64,000 nucleotides of DNA from Streptomyces sp. WAC 04229 (GTDB taxonomy: Bacteria; Actinomycetota; Actinomycetes; Streptomycetales; Streptomycetaceae). This document shows positions 39,808-49,900 of this stretch, piece by piece (position 1 is the stretch's first letter; every line of letters begins with the position of its first letter). The stretch spans positions 1 through 64,000 of the forward strand of contig NZ_QHJH01000024.1 of assembly GCF_003947455.1 (NCBI RefSeq), written 5' to 3'. The notes under the pieces are model-generated. The model worked only from the letters and a program-made list of their open reading frames with translations, did no database searches and was not told where the DNA came from. Made by a program: the position numbers and the translations under genes.

Positions 39808-41013
39808 CTACCAGTCGAGCCGCAGGGCTTCCACGTTGAGCGGCGGCCGCCCCAACCTGATCTCGCGATCCGGTTCGGCCAGCCGCAGGGTCGGAAAGCG
39901 GTGTGCCAGAGCCGGAATCGCCACCCGGAACACCATCTCGGCCAGCGACCGGCCAAGGCAGTGGTGGATGCCGTGCCCGAACGCGACGTGCGCGGGCTTG
40001 TGCCTGGTGATGTCGAACCGGTCGTCCGGGCCGGGGAAGTTCCAGCGGTTCGCGGCCAGGAACGAGGGGGTGACGGTGTCGCCCGCCTTGACGGGGCACC
40101 CGCTGATACTTACGTCCTCCAACGCGACGCGCGGCGTGGTCTTCTCGTCGCTGGTGATGTACCGGACCACCTCGTCCAGCCAGTCCGGCACGGTGTCCGG
40201 CCGGTCCCGCACCACGGCGAACTGCTCGGGTTCCTCGACCATCAACCATGCGGCGGCCGCGAGGAAGCGAGCCACCTGGTCCCCGCCCGCGCCCATGACG
40301 AACGCGGCCACTCCGATCAGCTCGGCGTCGGTGATCTCGTCGCCGTGCTCGCGCACCACGACGCCGAACAGGTCGTCACCGGGATCGCGGCGGGTACGCG
40401 TCACGACCTGGTTCATGTAGGCCCAGAACTTGTTTCCCGCCGCAAGCCGCCGCTTGCCCGACCGTTCGGCCCGGCTGGCGTGCAGGGCACGGGACAGCTC
40501 CGCCTGATCGTCGCGTGGAATGCCAACGAAGTCGCAGGTCACGGTCGTTGCGATGGGCCACCCGAAATGCGGGACGAAGTCGGCCGGGCCACCGGTGGCC
40601 TCGATGTCGTCGAGGGTGGCCTCGACGATCTTCTCCACCTGCGGCCGGAACCCCTGTATCCGCCGGATGGCGAACGGGCCCGTCACCATCCGGCGCAGAC
40701 GCGTGTGCTCCGGTGGATCGTACTGAGTGAGGAAGCCGGGGAATATGAAGCCGGCCGCGGTGCCGCGGTAGAGCAGCTTGGAGCTGAATTTGTCCGAGCC
40801 GAGCACGTGCCGGATCTCGTCGTACCCGGCGGCGAGCCACGCGGTCCGCCCTTCGGGGGCGTCCTCGACGCCCAGGACGGCCATGGGGCCCTCGGCCATC
40901 AAGGCACGTAGCTCCGGCACCGGGTCGAACCGGTCCCGTCGGTGTATGTCCAGGCCCAGGTCAGTGTTGATCTCCTCGAACGAGCCCCGGACAACGTTGT
41001 TCTCCTCGAGCAC
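39808..41013 (-). CDS. oxyA: OxyA, P450 for the second (2-4) aryl ether ring
   Basis: A 401-residue P450 with OxyA features: the N-terminus MLEENNVVRGSFEEIN, TQYDPPEHTRLRRMVTGPFA, an unusual I-helix FVMGAGGDQVAR without the normal acid/Thr pair (seen in OxyA proteins), and the heme loop AFGHGIHHCLGRS. It makes the D-O-E ring between residues 2 and 4 after OxyB. A StrR-type box lies 77 bases upstream of its start, so it likely opens a transcript running through oxyB, sulfotransferase, oxyC, halogenase and sugar genes. Confidence 0.93.
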   Translation of the reverse strand: MLEENNVVRGSFEEINTDLGLDIHRRDRFDPVPELRALMAEGPMAVLGVEDAPEGRTAWLAAGYDEIRHVLGSDKFSSKLLYRGTAAGFIFPGFLTQYDPPEHTRLRRMVTGPFAIRRIQGFRPQVEKIVEATLDDIEATGGPADFVPHFGWPIATTVTCDFVGIPRDDQAELSRALHASRAERSGKRRLAAGNKFWAYMNQVVTRTRRDPGDDLFGVVVREHGDEITDAELIGVAAFVMGAGGDQVARFLAAAAWLMVEEPEQFAVVRDRPDTVPDWLDEVVRYITSDEKTTPRVALEDVSISGCPVKAGDTVTPSFLAANRWNFPGPDDRFDITRHKPAHVAFGHGIHHCLGRSLAEMVFRVAIPALAHRFPTLRLAEPDREIRLGRPPLNVEALRLDW

Positions 41014-41089
41014 TGCGCAGGTCCTTTCGCCTCGTCCAGCCCTCGGATGCCGATGGTTGCCGCGAGCCGGCCGGACGGGTGCCAGACCC

Positions 41090-41118
41090 GTCCAACCGTC
41101 CGCATTGAGCGGCTGGAC
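41090..41118. promoter_or_regulatory. StrR/Bbr-type regulator box upstream of oxyA
   Basis: The sequence GTCCAA, 17 spacer bases, then CTGGAC lies in the 114-base gap between mbtH and oxyA. It matches, to within one base, the palindromic consensus I recall for Bbr-type StrR regulators of GPA clusters (GTCCAa-N17-TTGGAC). In the balhimycin cluster Bbr binds upstream of oxyA, the same place. No StrR-type gene is in the window, so the regulator would be encoded elsewhere. Confidence 0.65.
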
Positions 41119-41127
41119 ACCTTCGCC

Positions 41128-41337
41128 TCAGGCGCCGGCTTCCTGGATGAGGCTCTTGGGCCGGAGGTCCTGCCAGTTCTCCTCGACGTAGTCGAGGCAT
41201 TCCTGGCGGGTGGCCTCGCCGTGCACACGGGTCCATCCGGCGGGCACTTCCGCGAAGGCCGGCCACAGGGAGTGCTGGCCCTCGTCGTTGACCAGCACGA
41301 AAAAGGAATTGCTGTCGTCGTCGAACGGGTTGGTCAT
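41128..41337 (-). CDS. mbtH: MbtH-like protein
   Basis: A 69-residue MbtH-family chaperone of adenylation domains. The invariant tryptophans and pattern are present: [19 protein letters not shown], and the later tryptophan in [14 protein letters not shown]. MbtH proteins bind A domains, especially Tyr- and Hpg-activating ones, and are needed for activity. The start overlaps the stop of the module-7 NRPS (ATGA), as in balhimycin and vancomycin clusters. Confidence 0.96.
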   Translation of the reverse strand: MTNPFDDDSNSFFVLVNDEGQHSLWPAFAEVPAGWTRVHGEATRQECLDYVEENWQDLRPKSLIQEAGA

Positions 41338-44300
41338 CGTTGTGTCCTCTCGCTCTTCGGCTGGGGGTGGAGCTTCGCGGCGACGATGGCTCCAATCTGG
41401 GCCAGTGCCGCGGGTTGCACCAAGTCGTAGTGGTTGGACGGGATTTCGTGGGCCTCGATGGTTCCGCTGGTGAAGTCCTTCCAGCTGGCTGCCGCCTCCG
41501 GCACGGGCAGGTGCGCGGGCCGGTCCAGCGAGGCGATGAAGAGCAGGATGTCGCCGGCGAAGGGCACGGCGGTGTGCCGGGGCCCGACCTCCCAGAGGTT
41601 GCGCATCACCGCCTCGAGGCGCTTTTTGGTGCCGGGCCCCTGCACCAGTGCACCGGCGAGTTCCAGGTCCTGCTGCTTGCGCTGTTGAACGGCCTCCTCG
41701 TCGCGCATGGCTTCTTCGCTGACCGTGCCGGTCGCGTTCCGTCCCATGTAGACGGGATAGGCGTCGAGCAGGGCGAGCAGGCCGACGTGTTCGCCTTCGG
41801 CCTCGAGCAACGCGGCCATCGCCTGCGCGATCCGCCCGCCGAGGGACCAGCCGAGGAGGTGGTAGGGGCCGGTCGGCTGCACGGCCCGGATGTGCGCGAG
41901 GTAATCGGCCGCCATCTCCTCGACGCTGCCGGGCAGGGGTTCGGTGCGGGCCAGGCCGCGTGCCTGCACTCCGTAGACCGGCTGGTCCGCCGGAAGATGC
42001 CGCAGCAACGGCTGGTAGTTCCAGCTCAGGCCGCCGCTCGCGTGGAGGCAGAACAGTGGCGGGCGATCACCGCCGGCTTGCAGCGGCAGCAGGATCTCGT
42101 AGTCGCCCATCTTCAACGACGGGGTCGAGCGCCGCCGCTCGCCGACGACGACCAGGGTTTTGGCGGAGGTCTTCCGGGCGAGCAGGCCCGTGTGCAGCAT
42201 CTGGTGTCCCGCGGTCCCGAACGGACAGGGCACGGTCGGCCGGCCGGCTTTTCCCTCGTCCACGGCCGGCCCGGTGACGTAGAGGTCGCCCACGGCGCCG
42301 GGCGTGATGGGGCGCAGCCGGTCGTCGAGGAGGAGTGCGCCGAGCGGGCCGTCCTCGGCCAGGCCGGCGAGTGCCGGGGGCGCGGCCTCGTGCCACCGCG
42401 CCGGTGCGATGACCGGACGGCTGCGTTCGGCGTCGTCCAGGAAGAGGTCCAGGTCGCTGATCCGCAGCCGGGGGTCCTGCGCCACCTGTTCCAGGACGCG
42501 GACCAGCCGCCGGGCCACCGACTCGGCCGTGTCCCGGTCGAACAGGTCGGTGGCGTAGCGCAGGGTGCCTTGGAGGCCGTCCTCGTCGTCGAGGTCGTCG
42601 GTGAGCCGGAACGCGAGGTCGAGTTCCATCGGTTCGGTTGCGCCGGGTGCGGCTTCGGTGCGCAGGCCCGGCAGTTCCCTCGCGTCCCAGGTGCCGAGGC
42701 CTTCCTCCAGTACCTCGAGTCCGACCTGGAACACGGGGTGGCGGGAGAGGGAGGCGGGCAGGTCGAGCAGCTCGGCGAGCCGCTCGAAGGGCACGTCCAG
42801 GTGCTCCTGCGCGGCCTGGGCGGCTTCCTGCACGCGGGTGAGGACTTCCATGAAGTCCGGGTCGCCCGAGACGTCTGTGCGCAGGGCGACCGGCCGGGCG
42901 AACGGTCCGATCATCGGCTCGAGGTCGATGAGGTCTTCGTCCCGGGGCAGGATCGTGCCGATCACCAGGTCGTGGCCCGCGCCCAGTTTCGTCAGCAGCA
43001 TGGCGAGCGCGGCGTGCACGACCTGGAAGGTGTCTGCGCCGGCCGGCTCCGCTTGCTCCATCAACCGGGTGTACGGGTCCGCGTCCAGCCGCAGCCCGAC
43101 CGTGCCGGCCCGGCGCGACGGGACGGCAGGCCGCAGGCGGTCGAACGGCAGCACCGTCTCCCCGTCGATGCCGGCCAGGGTGTCCCGCCAGAAGGCGATC
43201 TGTTCGTGGGGCAGGCTGCCCGGCTCGTTCTCGTCCGCGAGCAGCCGCTGCTCCCAGATCGCGTAGTCGGCGAACTGCACCGCCAGGGGCGCGCGTTCCG
43301 GGGCCCGGCCCTCGCGCCGCGCGCCGTATGCGGCCGCCAGGTCGCGGAAGAACACGTCGAGGGAGTCGTCGTCGGCGAGGATGCGGTGTACTTGCAGGAG
43401 CAGTACGTGCTCGTTGTCCGCGAGTTCGAAGAGTTCACATCGCCACGGCACGTCCTCGGTGAGGTCGAACACCGTTTCGTGCCGTTCGGTGAGCAGGCCG
43501 GGCAGGTCCTCCTCGTTGGCCGGGACGGGGGTCAGCTCGACCGTCAGGGCGTCCTGGATGTCCTGGTGGACGCTGTGTGCGTCGCCGGGGAAGGTGGTGC
43601 GCAGAATGTCGTGCCGGGCCGCGACGTCGCCGAGCGCCGCCGCCAGCGCGGGTGTGTCCAGCCGGCCGCGCAGGCGCAGTGCGACCGACGTGTGCAGGCC
43701 GGCTGTGTCCTTCCCGGGGTCGGCCAGCAGCCGGGCGCGCAGCTGCCGGGTGGTGACCGGCACGCGGTGGGGCCGCTGGGCGGCTTCCAGTGCGGGGCGT
43801 GACTTCGCGGCGAGCACCCTCGCCAGGCCCGCGGGGGTCGGGGAGGAGAACAGCTGCCGGATGGGCAGGTCGGCGCCGAGTTCCTCACGGATCCGTGCGA
43901 TGAGCCGCATGGCCAGCGCCGAGCTGCCGCCGAGGTCGTGGAAGGTGTCGTCGCCGCCCACGTGGTCGACGCCGAGGATCTCGGAGAACAGGGCGCACAG
44001 CACCTTCTCGGTCTCGCTGTCCGGCGCCTTCTGCGAGGCGTGGTGCGCGAGATCCAGGGCGGGCAGGGCACGGCGGTCCACCTTGCCGTGGGCGGTGACC
44101 GGCAGGCCGGGCAGGGCGACGATCGCCATCGGGACCATGTACGCGGGCAGGACCAGGGCCATCTGCCGTCGGATCTGTGCTGAGCCCGGGTCGCTGCCGT
44201 CGGAGACGAAGTAGCCCACCAGGCGTTTCTCACCCGGCTGGTCCTCCCGCGCCACGACGACTGCCTCGACCACGCCGGGCTGGGCCGCGAGTACGGCTTC

Positions 44301-46922
44301 GACCTCGCCCAGCTCCACCCGGTAGCCGCGGATCTTGACCTGGTCGTCGGCGCGGCCGAGGAACATCACCTCGCCGTGCTGGTTCCAGCGGGCCAGGTCG
44401 CCGGTGCGGTACATCTGTTCTCCGGCGAGGAACGGGCATGCCACGAACCGTTCGGCGGTCAGGGCCGGGCTGGTGAGGTACCCGCGGGCCAGCCCGGTGC
44501 CGGCGAGGTAGAGCTCGCCGGCGACTCCCGGTGCGACGGGGCGCAGGAAGGTGTCGAGGATGTAGACCTTGCGGTTGGTCATGGGGCGGCCGATGGGCAG
44601 TTCCCGTCCGAGGTCCTCGCCCGGCTCGATCGGTTTCCATGTCGCGCACAGGGTGGTTTCGGTCGGTCCGTAGGTGTTCCGCACCCGCAGTCGGGGCTGG
44701 GCCTGTCGCAGGTTCTGCACGGACTGCGCGGGGACCACGTCCCCGCCGGTCCCGATCTCGACGAGGCCCGCGAAGCACTCCGGATCCGTCTCCGCCAGGG
44801 CGCGGAAGGTGCCGGCGGTGAGGTGGACGGCGGTCGCGCCGCGTGCGACGGCCTGGCGTACCCCGGCGGCGTCCAGCACACCCGGCTCGGTGAGCAGGAC
44901 GCGGCCGCCCGTGGCGAGCGGCACCCACATCGCGTAGAGGGAGGGGTCGAAGACGTGTGTCGCGTGCATGAGCACGCCGTCGCCGGGGCCGATCTGCCAG
45001 CCCTCGTCACCGGCGAGGCCGGCCACGGCCCCGTGGGGGATGCCTACGCCCTTGGGCAGGCCGGTGGATCCGGAGGTGTACATCACGTACGCCAGGTCGT
45101 CGGGGGCGGGCCTGGTCTCCGGTGCCGTGGCGGTGCAGGCGTCGACGGCCGCCCGCGTCTCGGGCGCGTCGAGGACGATCGCGTCCTGCGGTGCGACGGT
45201 GCGGGTCGCCTGGGTGCACAGGACGAGGGAGACCGCGGAGTCGTCGAGGATGAACGCGATGCGTTCGGCCGGGTACTCGATGTCCACCGGGACGTATGCC
45301 GCGCCTGTCTTCCAGATCGCCAGGAAGGCGATGAGCAGGTCCGGCGACCTGTCCATGGCCACCCCGACCCGGTCGCCGCGGCGTGTGCCGCGACCGGCGA
45401 GGTAGTGGGCCAGCCGGTTGGAGGCCCGGTCGACCTCGGCGTAGGTCAGATCCGTGCCGCCGGCGTCGGTGATCGCCACCGCGTCCGGTGCCGTGGCCGT
45501 CCGCTGCGCGAACATCTCGACCACGGAGGGGCCCGGTACCGGGCCCGCGGTCGCGTTCCATTCGTCCACCACCAGGGCGCGCTCGGTCTCGCTCAGCAGC
45601 GTCAGGCGGCCGACGGGCACGTCGGGCTCGGCGGCCAGTTGCTCCAGCACGCGGGCCAGCGCGCCCACGACGGATTCGGCGATCGCGTGGTCGAACAGTC
45701 CCCGGTCGTAGTCGAGGATGAGCGGCATCTGTTCGCCGGGTCCGGTGATCAGAGTGAACGGGTAGTGCGAGGAGTTGCGCCCCCGCTTCACCGGGTGCAG
45801 GGCCAGGCCGTCGTCCGGTGCCCGGCCGAGTCCCTTGCGGGGGAAGTTCTCGTAGATGACGAGGGTGTCGAAGACCGCTCCGGGGCCGGCGGCGGCCTGT
45901 ACGTCCTGCAGGCCGAGATGGTGGTGGGCCATGAGTGCCGACTGGCCGCGCTGCAGTTCGGCGAAGAGCTCGACGGCCGGCCGCCCGCCGTCGAGCCGGA
46001 CCCGTACCGGCAGGGTGTTGAGCAGTTGGCCGACCATCGATTCCACACCGGGGAGGTCGCCGGGCCGCCCCGAGGCGGTCGCGCCGAAGACCACGTCGGT
46101 ACGGCCGGCCAGTTGGGACAGCACGACGGCCCACGCGCCCTGCACGATGCTGTTCAGGGTGAGGTCGTGACGGCGCGCCAGGTTGGCCAGGTCTTGTGTG
46201 AGGTGCGTGGGCAGTTCGAGCACCACGGTGTCGATGTCCGGCACGCGGGCCGGGTCGGCCGGGGCGATTGTGGTGGGCGTGGACAGCCCTGCGAACTGAT
46301 CCCGCCAGGCTGCCCTGGCCGCTTCCTTGTCCTGCCGGCCCAGCCATGCGAGATAGTCCCGGTAGGACCCGGTGGGCGGGAGTCCGGACGCGTCCCCGTC
46401 GGCCGCGTATATGGCTGCCAGTTCGCGGTGGATGACCGGCATCGACCAGCCGTCCACCAGCACGTGGTGAAGGGTGTGGACGAGGCGGTGGCGCTCCGGG
46501 CCGAGCCGGATCAGGTGCAGTTTCATCAGCGGTGCCGTCTCGATGTGCAGCCGTTCGGCCACCTCGTTGGCGGCCAGCCGGTCCACTTCGCTGTCGGCGG
46601 CGTCGTCCGGCAGCCCGGACAGATCCGTCTCGCGCCAGGGGATCTCGGCGTCCCGCGCGATGACCTGCACCATCTGCGCGCCGCTGACGTAGCGGAAGCA
46701 GGCCCGCAGCGCGGCGTGCCGGTCCACGACGGCCTGCCACGACGCCCTCAGCCGGGCGGCGTCCAGCGGGCCGTCGATGCCGTAGACGGTCTGCACGGTG
46801 TAGGTGTCGGGACCGTCGTGGTCGAGTGCGGTGTGGTACAGCATCCCTTCCTGCAGTGGCGAAAGGGGCCAGACGTCCTCCACGCTGGAGCGGGGCTTCG
46901 GGCGGGTGCCGTCAACGGTCAC
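41334..46922 (-). CDS. NRPS module 7: C-A(Dpg)-PCP-X-TE
   Basis: A 1862-residue terminal NRPS. C (HHVLVDG near 152), A (about 460-960; pocket DPYHGGTLCK, the 3,5-dihydroxyphenylglycine code), PCP (LGGSSALAM, Ser near 999), X domain (about 1050-1475) with the degenerate HRILADD in place of HHxxxDG, then TE (about 1590-1862; nucleophile in GWSLGG near 1693, His in SNHYD). X domains recruit the Oxy P450s, and TE releases the cross-linked heptapeptide. Start is GTG at 46922: AAGGAG lies 6 bases upstream, just after the previous NRPS stop. Residues about 1475-1590 resemble a broken adenylation-domain tail. Confidence 0.95.
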   Translation of the reverse strand: MTVDGTRPKPRSSVEDVWPLSPLQEGMLYHTALDHDGPDTYTVQTVYGIDGPLDAARLRASWQAVVDRHAALRACFRYVSGAQMVQVIARDAEIPWRETDLSGLPDDAADSEVDRLAANEVAERLHIETAPLMKLHLIRLGPERHRLVHTLHHVLVDGWSMPVIHRELAAIYAADGDASGLPPTGSYRDYLAWLGRQDKEAARAAWRDQFAGLSTPTTIAPADPARVPDIDTVVLELPTHLTQDLANLARRHDLTLNSIVQGAWAVVLSQLAGRTDVVFGATASGRPGDLPGVESMVGQLLNTLPVRVRLDGGRPAVELFAELQRGQSALMAHHHLGLQDVQAAAGPGAVFDTLVIYENFPRKGLGRAPDDGLALHPVKRGRNSSHYPFTLITGPGEQMPLILDYDRGLFDHAIAESVVGALARVLEQLAAEPDVPVGRLTLLSETERALVVDEWNATAGPVPGPSVVEMFAQRTATAPDAVAITDAGGTDLTYAEVDRASNRLAHYLAGRGTRRGDRVGVAMDRSPDLLIAFLAIWKTGAAYVPVDIEYPAERIAFILDDSAVSLVLCTQATRTVAPQDAIVLDAPETRAAVDACTATAPETRPAPDDLAYVMYTSGSTGLPKGVGIPHGAVAGLAGDEGWQIGPGDGVLMHATHVFDPSLYAMWVPLATGGRVLLTEPGVLDAAGVRQAVARGATAVHLTAGTFRALAETDPECFAGLVEIGTGGDVVPAQSVQNLRQAQPRLRVRNTYGPTETTLCATWKPIEPGEDLGRELPIGRPMTNRKVYILDTFLRPVAPGVAGELYLAGTGLARGYLTSPALTAERFVACPFLAGEQMYRTGDLARWNQHGEVMFLGRADDQVKIRGYRVELGEVEAVLAAQPGVVEAVVVAREDQPGEKRLVGYFVSDGSDPGSAQIRRQMALVLPAYMVPMAIVALPGLPVTAHGKVDRRALPALDLAHHASQKAPDSETEKVLCALFSEILGVDHVGGDDTFHDLGGSSALAMRLIARIREELGADLPIRQLFSSPTPAGLARVLAAKSRPALEAAQRPHRVPVTTRQLRARLLADPGKDTAGLHTSVALRLRGRLDTPALAAALGDVAARHDILRTTFPGDAHSVHQDIQDALTVELTPVPANEEDLPGLLTERHETVFDLTEDVPWRCELFELADNEHVLLLQVHRILADDDSLDVFFRDLAAAYGARREGRAPERAPLAVQFADYAIWEQRLLADENEPGSLPHEQIAFWRDTLAGIDGETVLPFDRLRPAVPSRRAGTVGLRLDADPYTRLMEQAEPAGADTFQVVHAALAMLLTKLGAGHDLVIGTILPRDEDLIDLEPMIGPFARPVALRTDVSGDPDFMEVLTRVQEAAQAAQEHLDVPFERLAELLDLPASLSRHPVFQVGLEVLEEGLGTWDARELPGLRTEAAPGATEPMELDLAFRLTDDLDDEDGLQGTLRYATDLFDRDTAESVARRLVRVLEQVAQDPRLRISDLDLFLDDAERSRPVIAPARWHEAAPPALAGLAEDGPLGALLLDDRLRPITPGAVGDLYVTGPAVDEGKAGRPTVPCPFGTAGHQMLHTGLLARKTSAKTLVVVGERRRSTPSLKMGDYEILLPLQAGGDRPPLFCLHASGGLSWNYQPLLRHLPADQPVYGVQARGLARTEPLPGSVEEMAADYLAHIRAVQPTGPYHLLGWSLGGRIAQAMAALLEAEGEHVGLLALLDAYPVYMGRNATGTVSEEAMRDEEAVQQRKQQDLELAGALVQGPGTKKRLEAVMRNLWEVGPRHTAVPFAGDILLFIASLDRPAHLPVPEAAASWKDFTSGTIEAHEIPSNHYDLVQPAALAQIGAIVAAKLHPQPKSERTQR

Positions 46923-46932
46923 GGTCTGCTCC

Positions 46933-49900
46933 TTACAGCGCTTGTTCATCGGCCAGTCCGGCCTCGAGTTGGTCCATCTGGTCGGATGAGAGATCGACGA
47001 GCGTGCCCGCCGAAGGCTCCGGTGCGGCGGTGGCGGCGCTGTCGGCGGGGAGTTCTGCGACCAGCACCGCAAGCCGTTCCGGTGTCCTTTCCTCGAACAC
47101 CTGCCACGCGGTCAGTTCCAGCCCCTTGCGGCGGGCTCGGGCCGAGAGCTGCATCGAGATGATGGAGTCCCCGCCGAGTTCGAAGAAGCTGTCGTCGGCG
47201 CCCACCCGGTCCAGGCCGAGCACCTCCGCGAACAGCTCGCACAGCTTCGCCTCCATCGCGGTGCGCGGCTTTCGCCCGGAGGACATCCCGGCGAAGTCGG
47301 GGGTCTGCAGCGCCCGGTGGTCGAGCTTGCCGTTCGGGGTGAGCGGCATCTTTTCCAGCGACACGAACGCCGCGGGCATCATGTACTCCGGCAGGCGTTC
47401 GGCCGCCAGTTCGCGCAGCGCGGAGGTCAGTGTGCCGTTCTCGCCGTGCGCGTCGGCCGAGGGCACGACGTATGCCACCAGCTGCTTGTCGCCGGGGCCG
47501 TCTCTGCGGACGGCGACCGCCACCTGGCCGACCCCGGGATGCTCGGCGAGGACGGCCTCGATCTCGGCCGGCTCGACCCGGTATCCGCGGACCTTGACCT
47601 GGGCGTCGACCCGGCCCGCGAAGATCAGTTGGCCCTCACGGGTCCAGCGGAACCGGTCGCCTGAGCGGTACATCCGCTCACCGGGGGTGAACGGGCTTGC
47701 GACGAACCGTTCGGCTGTCAGGCCGGGGCGTCCGAGGTAGCCGCGGGCCAGTCCGACGCCTGTGATGTAGAGCTCGCCGACCACCCCTGGCGGTACCGGC
47801 TGGAGGAAGGCGTCGAGCACGTAGTGCCGCACGTTGTGGATCGGGCCGCCGAGTGGGACCAGGTCGTGTCCTGGAGCCAGCGGGGCGCTCATCGTCGAGC
47901 AGATGGTGGTCTCGGTCGGTCCGTAGGCCTGGATCACCCGGCGGCCCGGTGACCAGCGGTCCACCAGCGCGGCCGGCAGCGCCTCGCCGCCCGTCAGCAC
48001 CGTCCGCAGGGTGTCCGGCAGGTCGTCCTCGCTCGCCAGCACGCTCGGCGACACGGTCAGGTGAGTGATGTCGGCCCTGCGGAGCGCGTCGCCCAGGGTC
48101 ACCCGGGGGGGCATGCTCGCCGTGTCCGGCAGTACCAGGGTCGCTCCGGCCAGCAGGGTCATGTAGAGCTCGGAGACGATGGCGTCGAAGCCGATCGCGG
48201 ACAACTGCAGGATCCGCGAGGACGATGTCACGGCCATCCGCTCGATGTGCGCGTACCCCAGGTTGACGAGTCCGCAGTGGGCGACCAGGACGCCCTTGGG
48301 CACTCCGGTCGACCCCGACGTGTAGATCACGTACGCCGCGTCCTCGGGTGCCACTGGCGGCAGCCGCACACCCGGGTCGGGGGCGGGCAGTTCGTCCAGG
48401 ACCAGCACCGTGCCCGTGAACTCGGCGGGCACGACCGCTCGGGTGGTGCTCGTGCAGACCAGCACCTGCGGCGCCGAGTTCGCCAGGATGAACTCGATGC
48501 GCTCACGGGGATAGTCCGGATCGACGGGTACGAACGCCCCGCCGGCGAATGTCACCCCCATCAGGGTCACCGCCAGCTCGGCCGAGCGCTCGACCAGTAC
48601 GCCCACCCGTGCCTCGCGCCGCACGCCCAGGCTCACGAGCACGCGCGCCAGGGCTTCGACCTCGTCGTGCAACTCGCTGTACGACAGGCTCCGCGCGGCG
48701 TCCTGCACGGCCGGCGCGTCCGGCGTCCGCCGGACCTGCCTGCGGAACAGGTCCGGCAGTGTCTCCGCCGCAAGCGGCCGGTCGGTCCTGTTCCACTCGT
48801 CCACGACCAGGCGGCGTTGCTCGGCTCCGATCAGGCCGACCCGCCCCACCGGTGTGTGCGGATCGGCCACGACCTGTTCGAGAGCCCGCAGGAGCGACGC
48901 GAGAAGGTCCTCGACCTGGGTTCTCGCGAACGCGTCGGGGCGGAAGATGACTTCGCCGTGGACGGGGCCCGCTACGGATGCGCGCATGGACAGGGGGTAG
49001 TGCCCGGTGTCGTTCGGGATTCCCGCGGGGCGCATGACGAGTGCGTCGGGTTCGTCGGACACGGGCGGCGGGGGCGGGTAGTTCTCGAACACCACGATCG
49101 TGTCGAAGGCCGCGCCGGGCCCGGCGTGCTGGTTGATCTCGGTCAGCCCGACGTGCTGGTGCGGTATCAACGCGACCTGCCGTTGCTGCAGGTCCGCCAG
49201 CATGTCGAGGAACGGTTCGGCGCCGGCGAGGCGGGCCCGGACGGGCAGCATGTTCATGAACAGGCCGACCGCGGACTCGACACCGGGGATCTCGGGCGGA
49301 CGGCCGGCCACCGCGGCGCCGAAGACCACGTCCTTGCGACCGGTCAGGCGGGCCAGCAGCAGTGCCCAGACCCCTTGGAAGAGCGTGTTCGCCGTCACTC
49401 CGTGGTGGCGGGTGAACTCCACCAGGCGCCGGCTCAGATCGTCGTCGAGTGCGAACCCGATCCGGTCGGGTTCGACGGGCGCGATGATCGTTTCCGGTGG
49501 CACGACGTGGGTCGCCTCGTCGAGCCCCGCGAGTTCGGCCCGCCACGCCTGGCGGGCGGCTGCCTTGTCCTGGTGAAGGGTCCAGGCGAGATAGTCGCGG
49601 TAGGACGTGGGGGCCGGCAACGCCCGGTCCGCGCCGCCGGCGTAGTACGCCGCCAGCACCTCACCGGTGATGAGCGGCAGGGACCATCCGTCTGCCGCGA
49701 TGTGGTGCGACGTGAAGACGAGCCGGTGCCGGCGGTCGCCGAGGCGCAGCAGGTGCAGCCGCAGCTGTGGCGCCCGGGTCAGGTCGAACCGCTCGGCGTG
49801 CAGCTCCGCCGCGAGACGGTCGACTTCCGCCAGCGCCTCGTCCTCGGGCAGGTGGGACAGGTCGGTCTCCTGCCAGGGCGGCGACACCGCGCCGGCGACG

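Noticed and set aside
41340..43802. An 820-codon plus-strand open frame opposite the terminal NRPS, and similar long frames opposite other NRPS genes (44376-47162, 48061-50289, 51946-55455, 57172-59721, 60586-62601)
   Set aside because: They are antisense shadows of GC-rich NRPS codons. Their translations are rich in Arg, Gly and Ala with no recognisable domain, while the minus-strand frame holds every NRPS motif.
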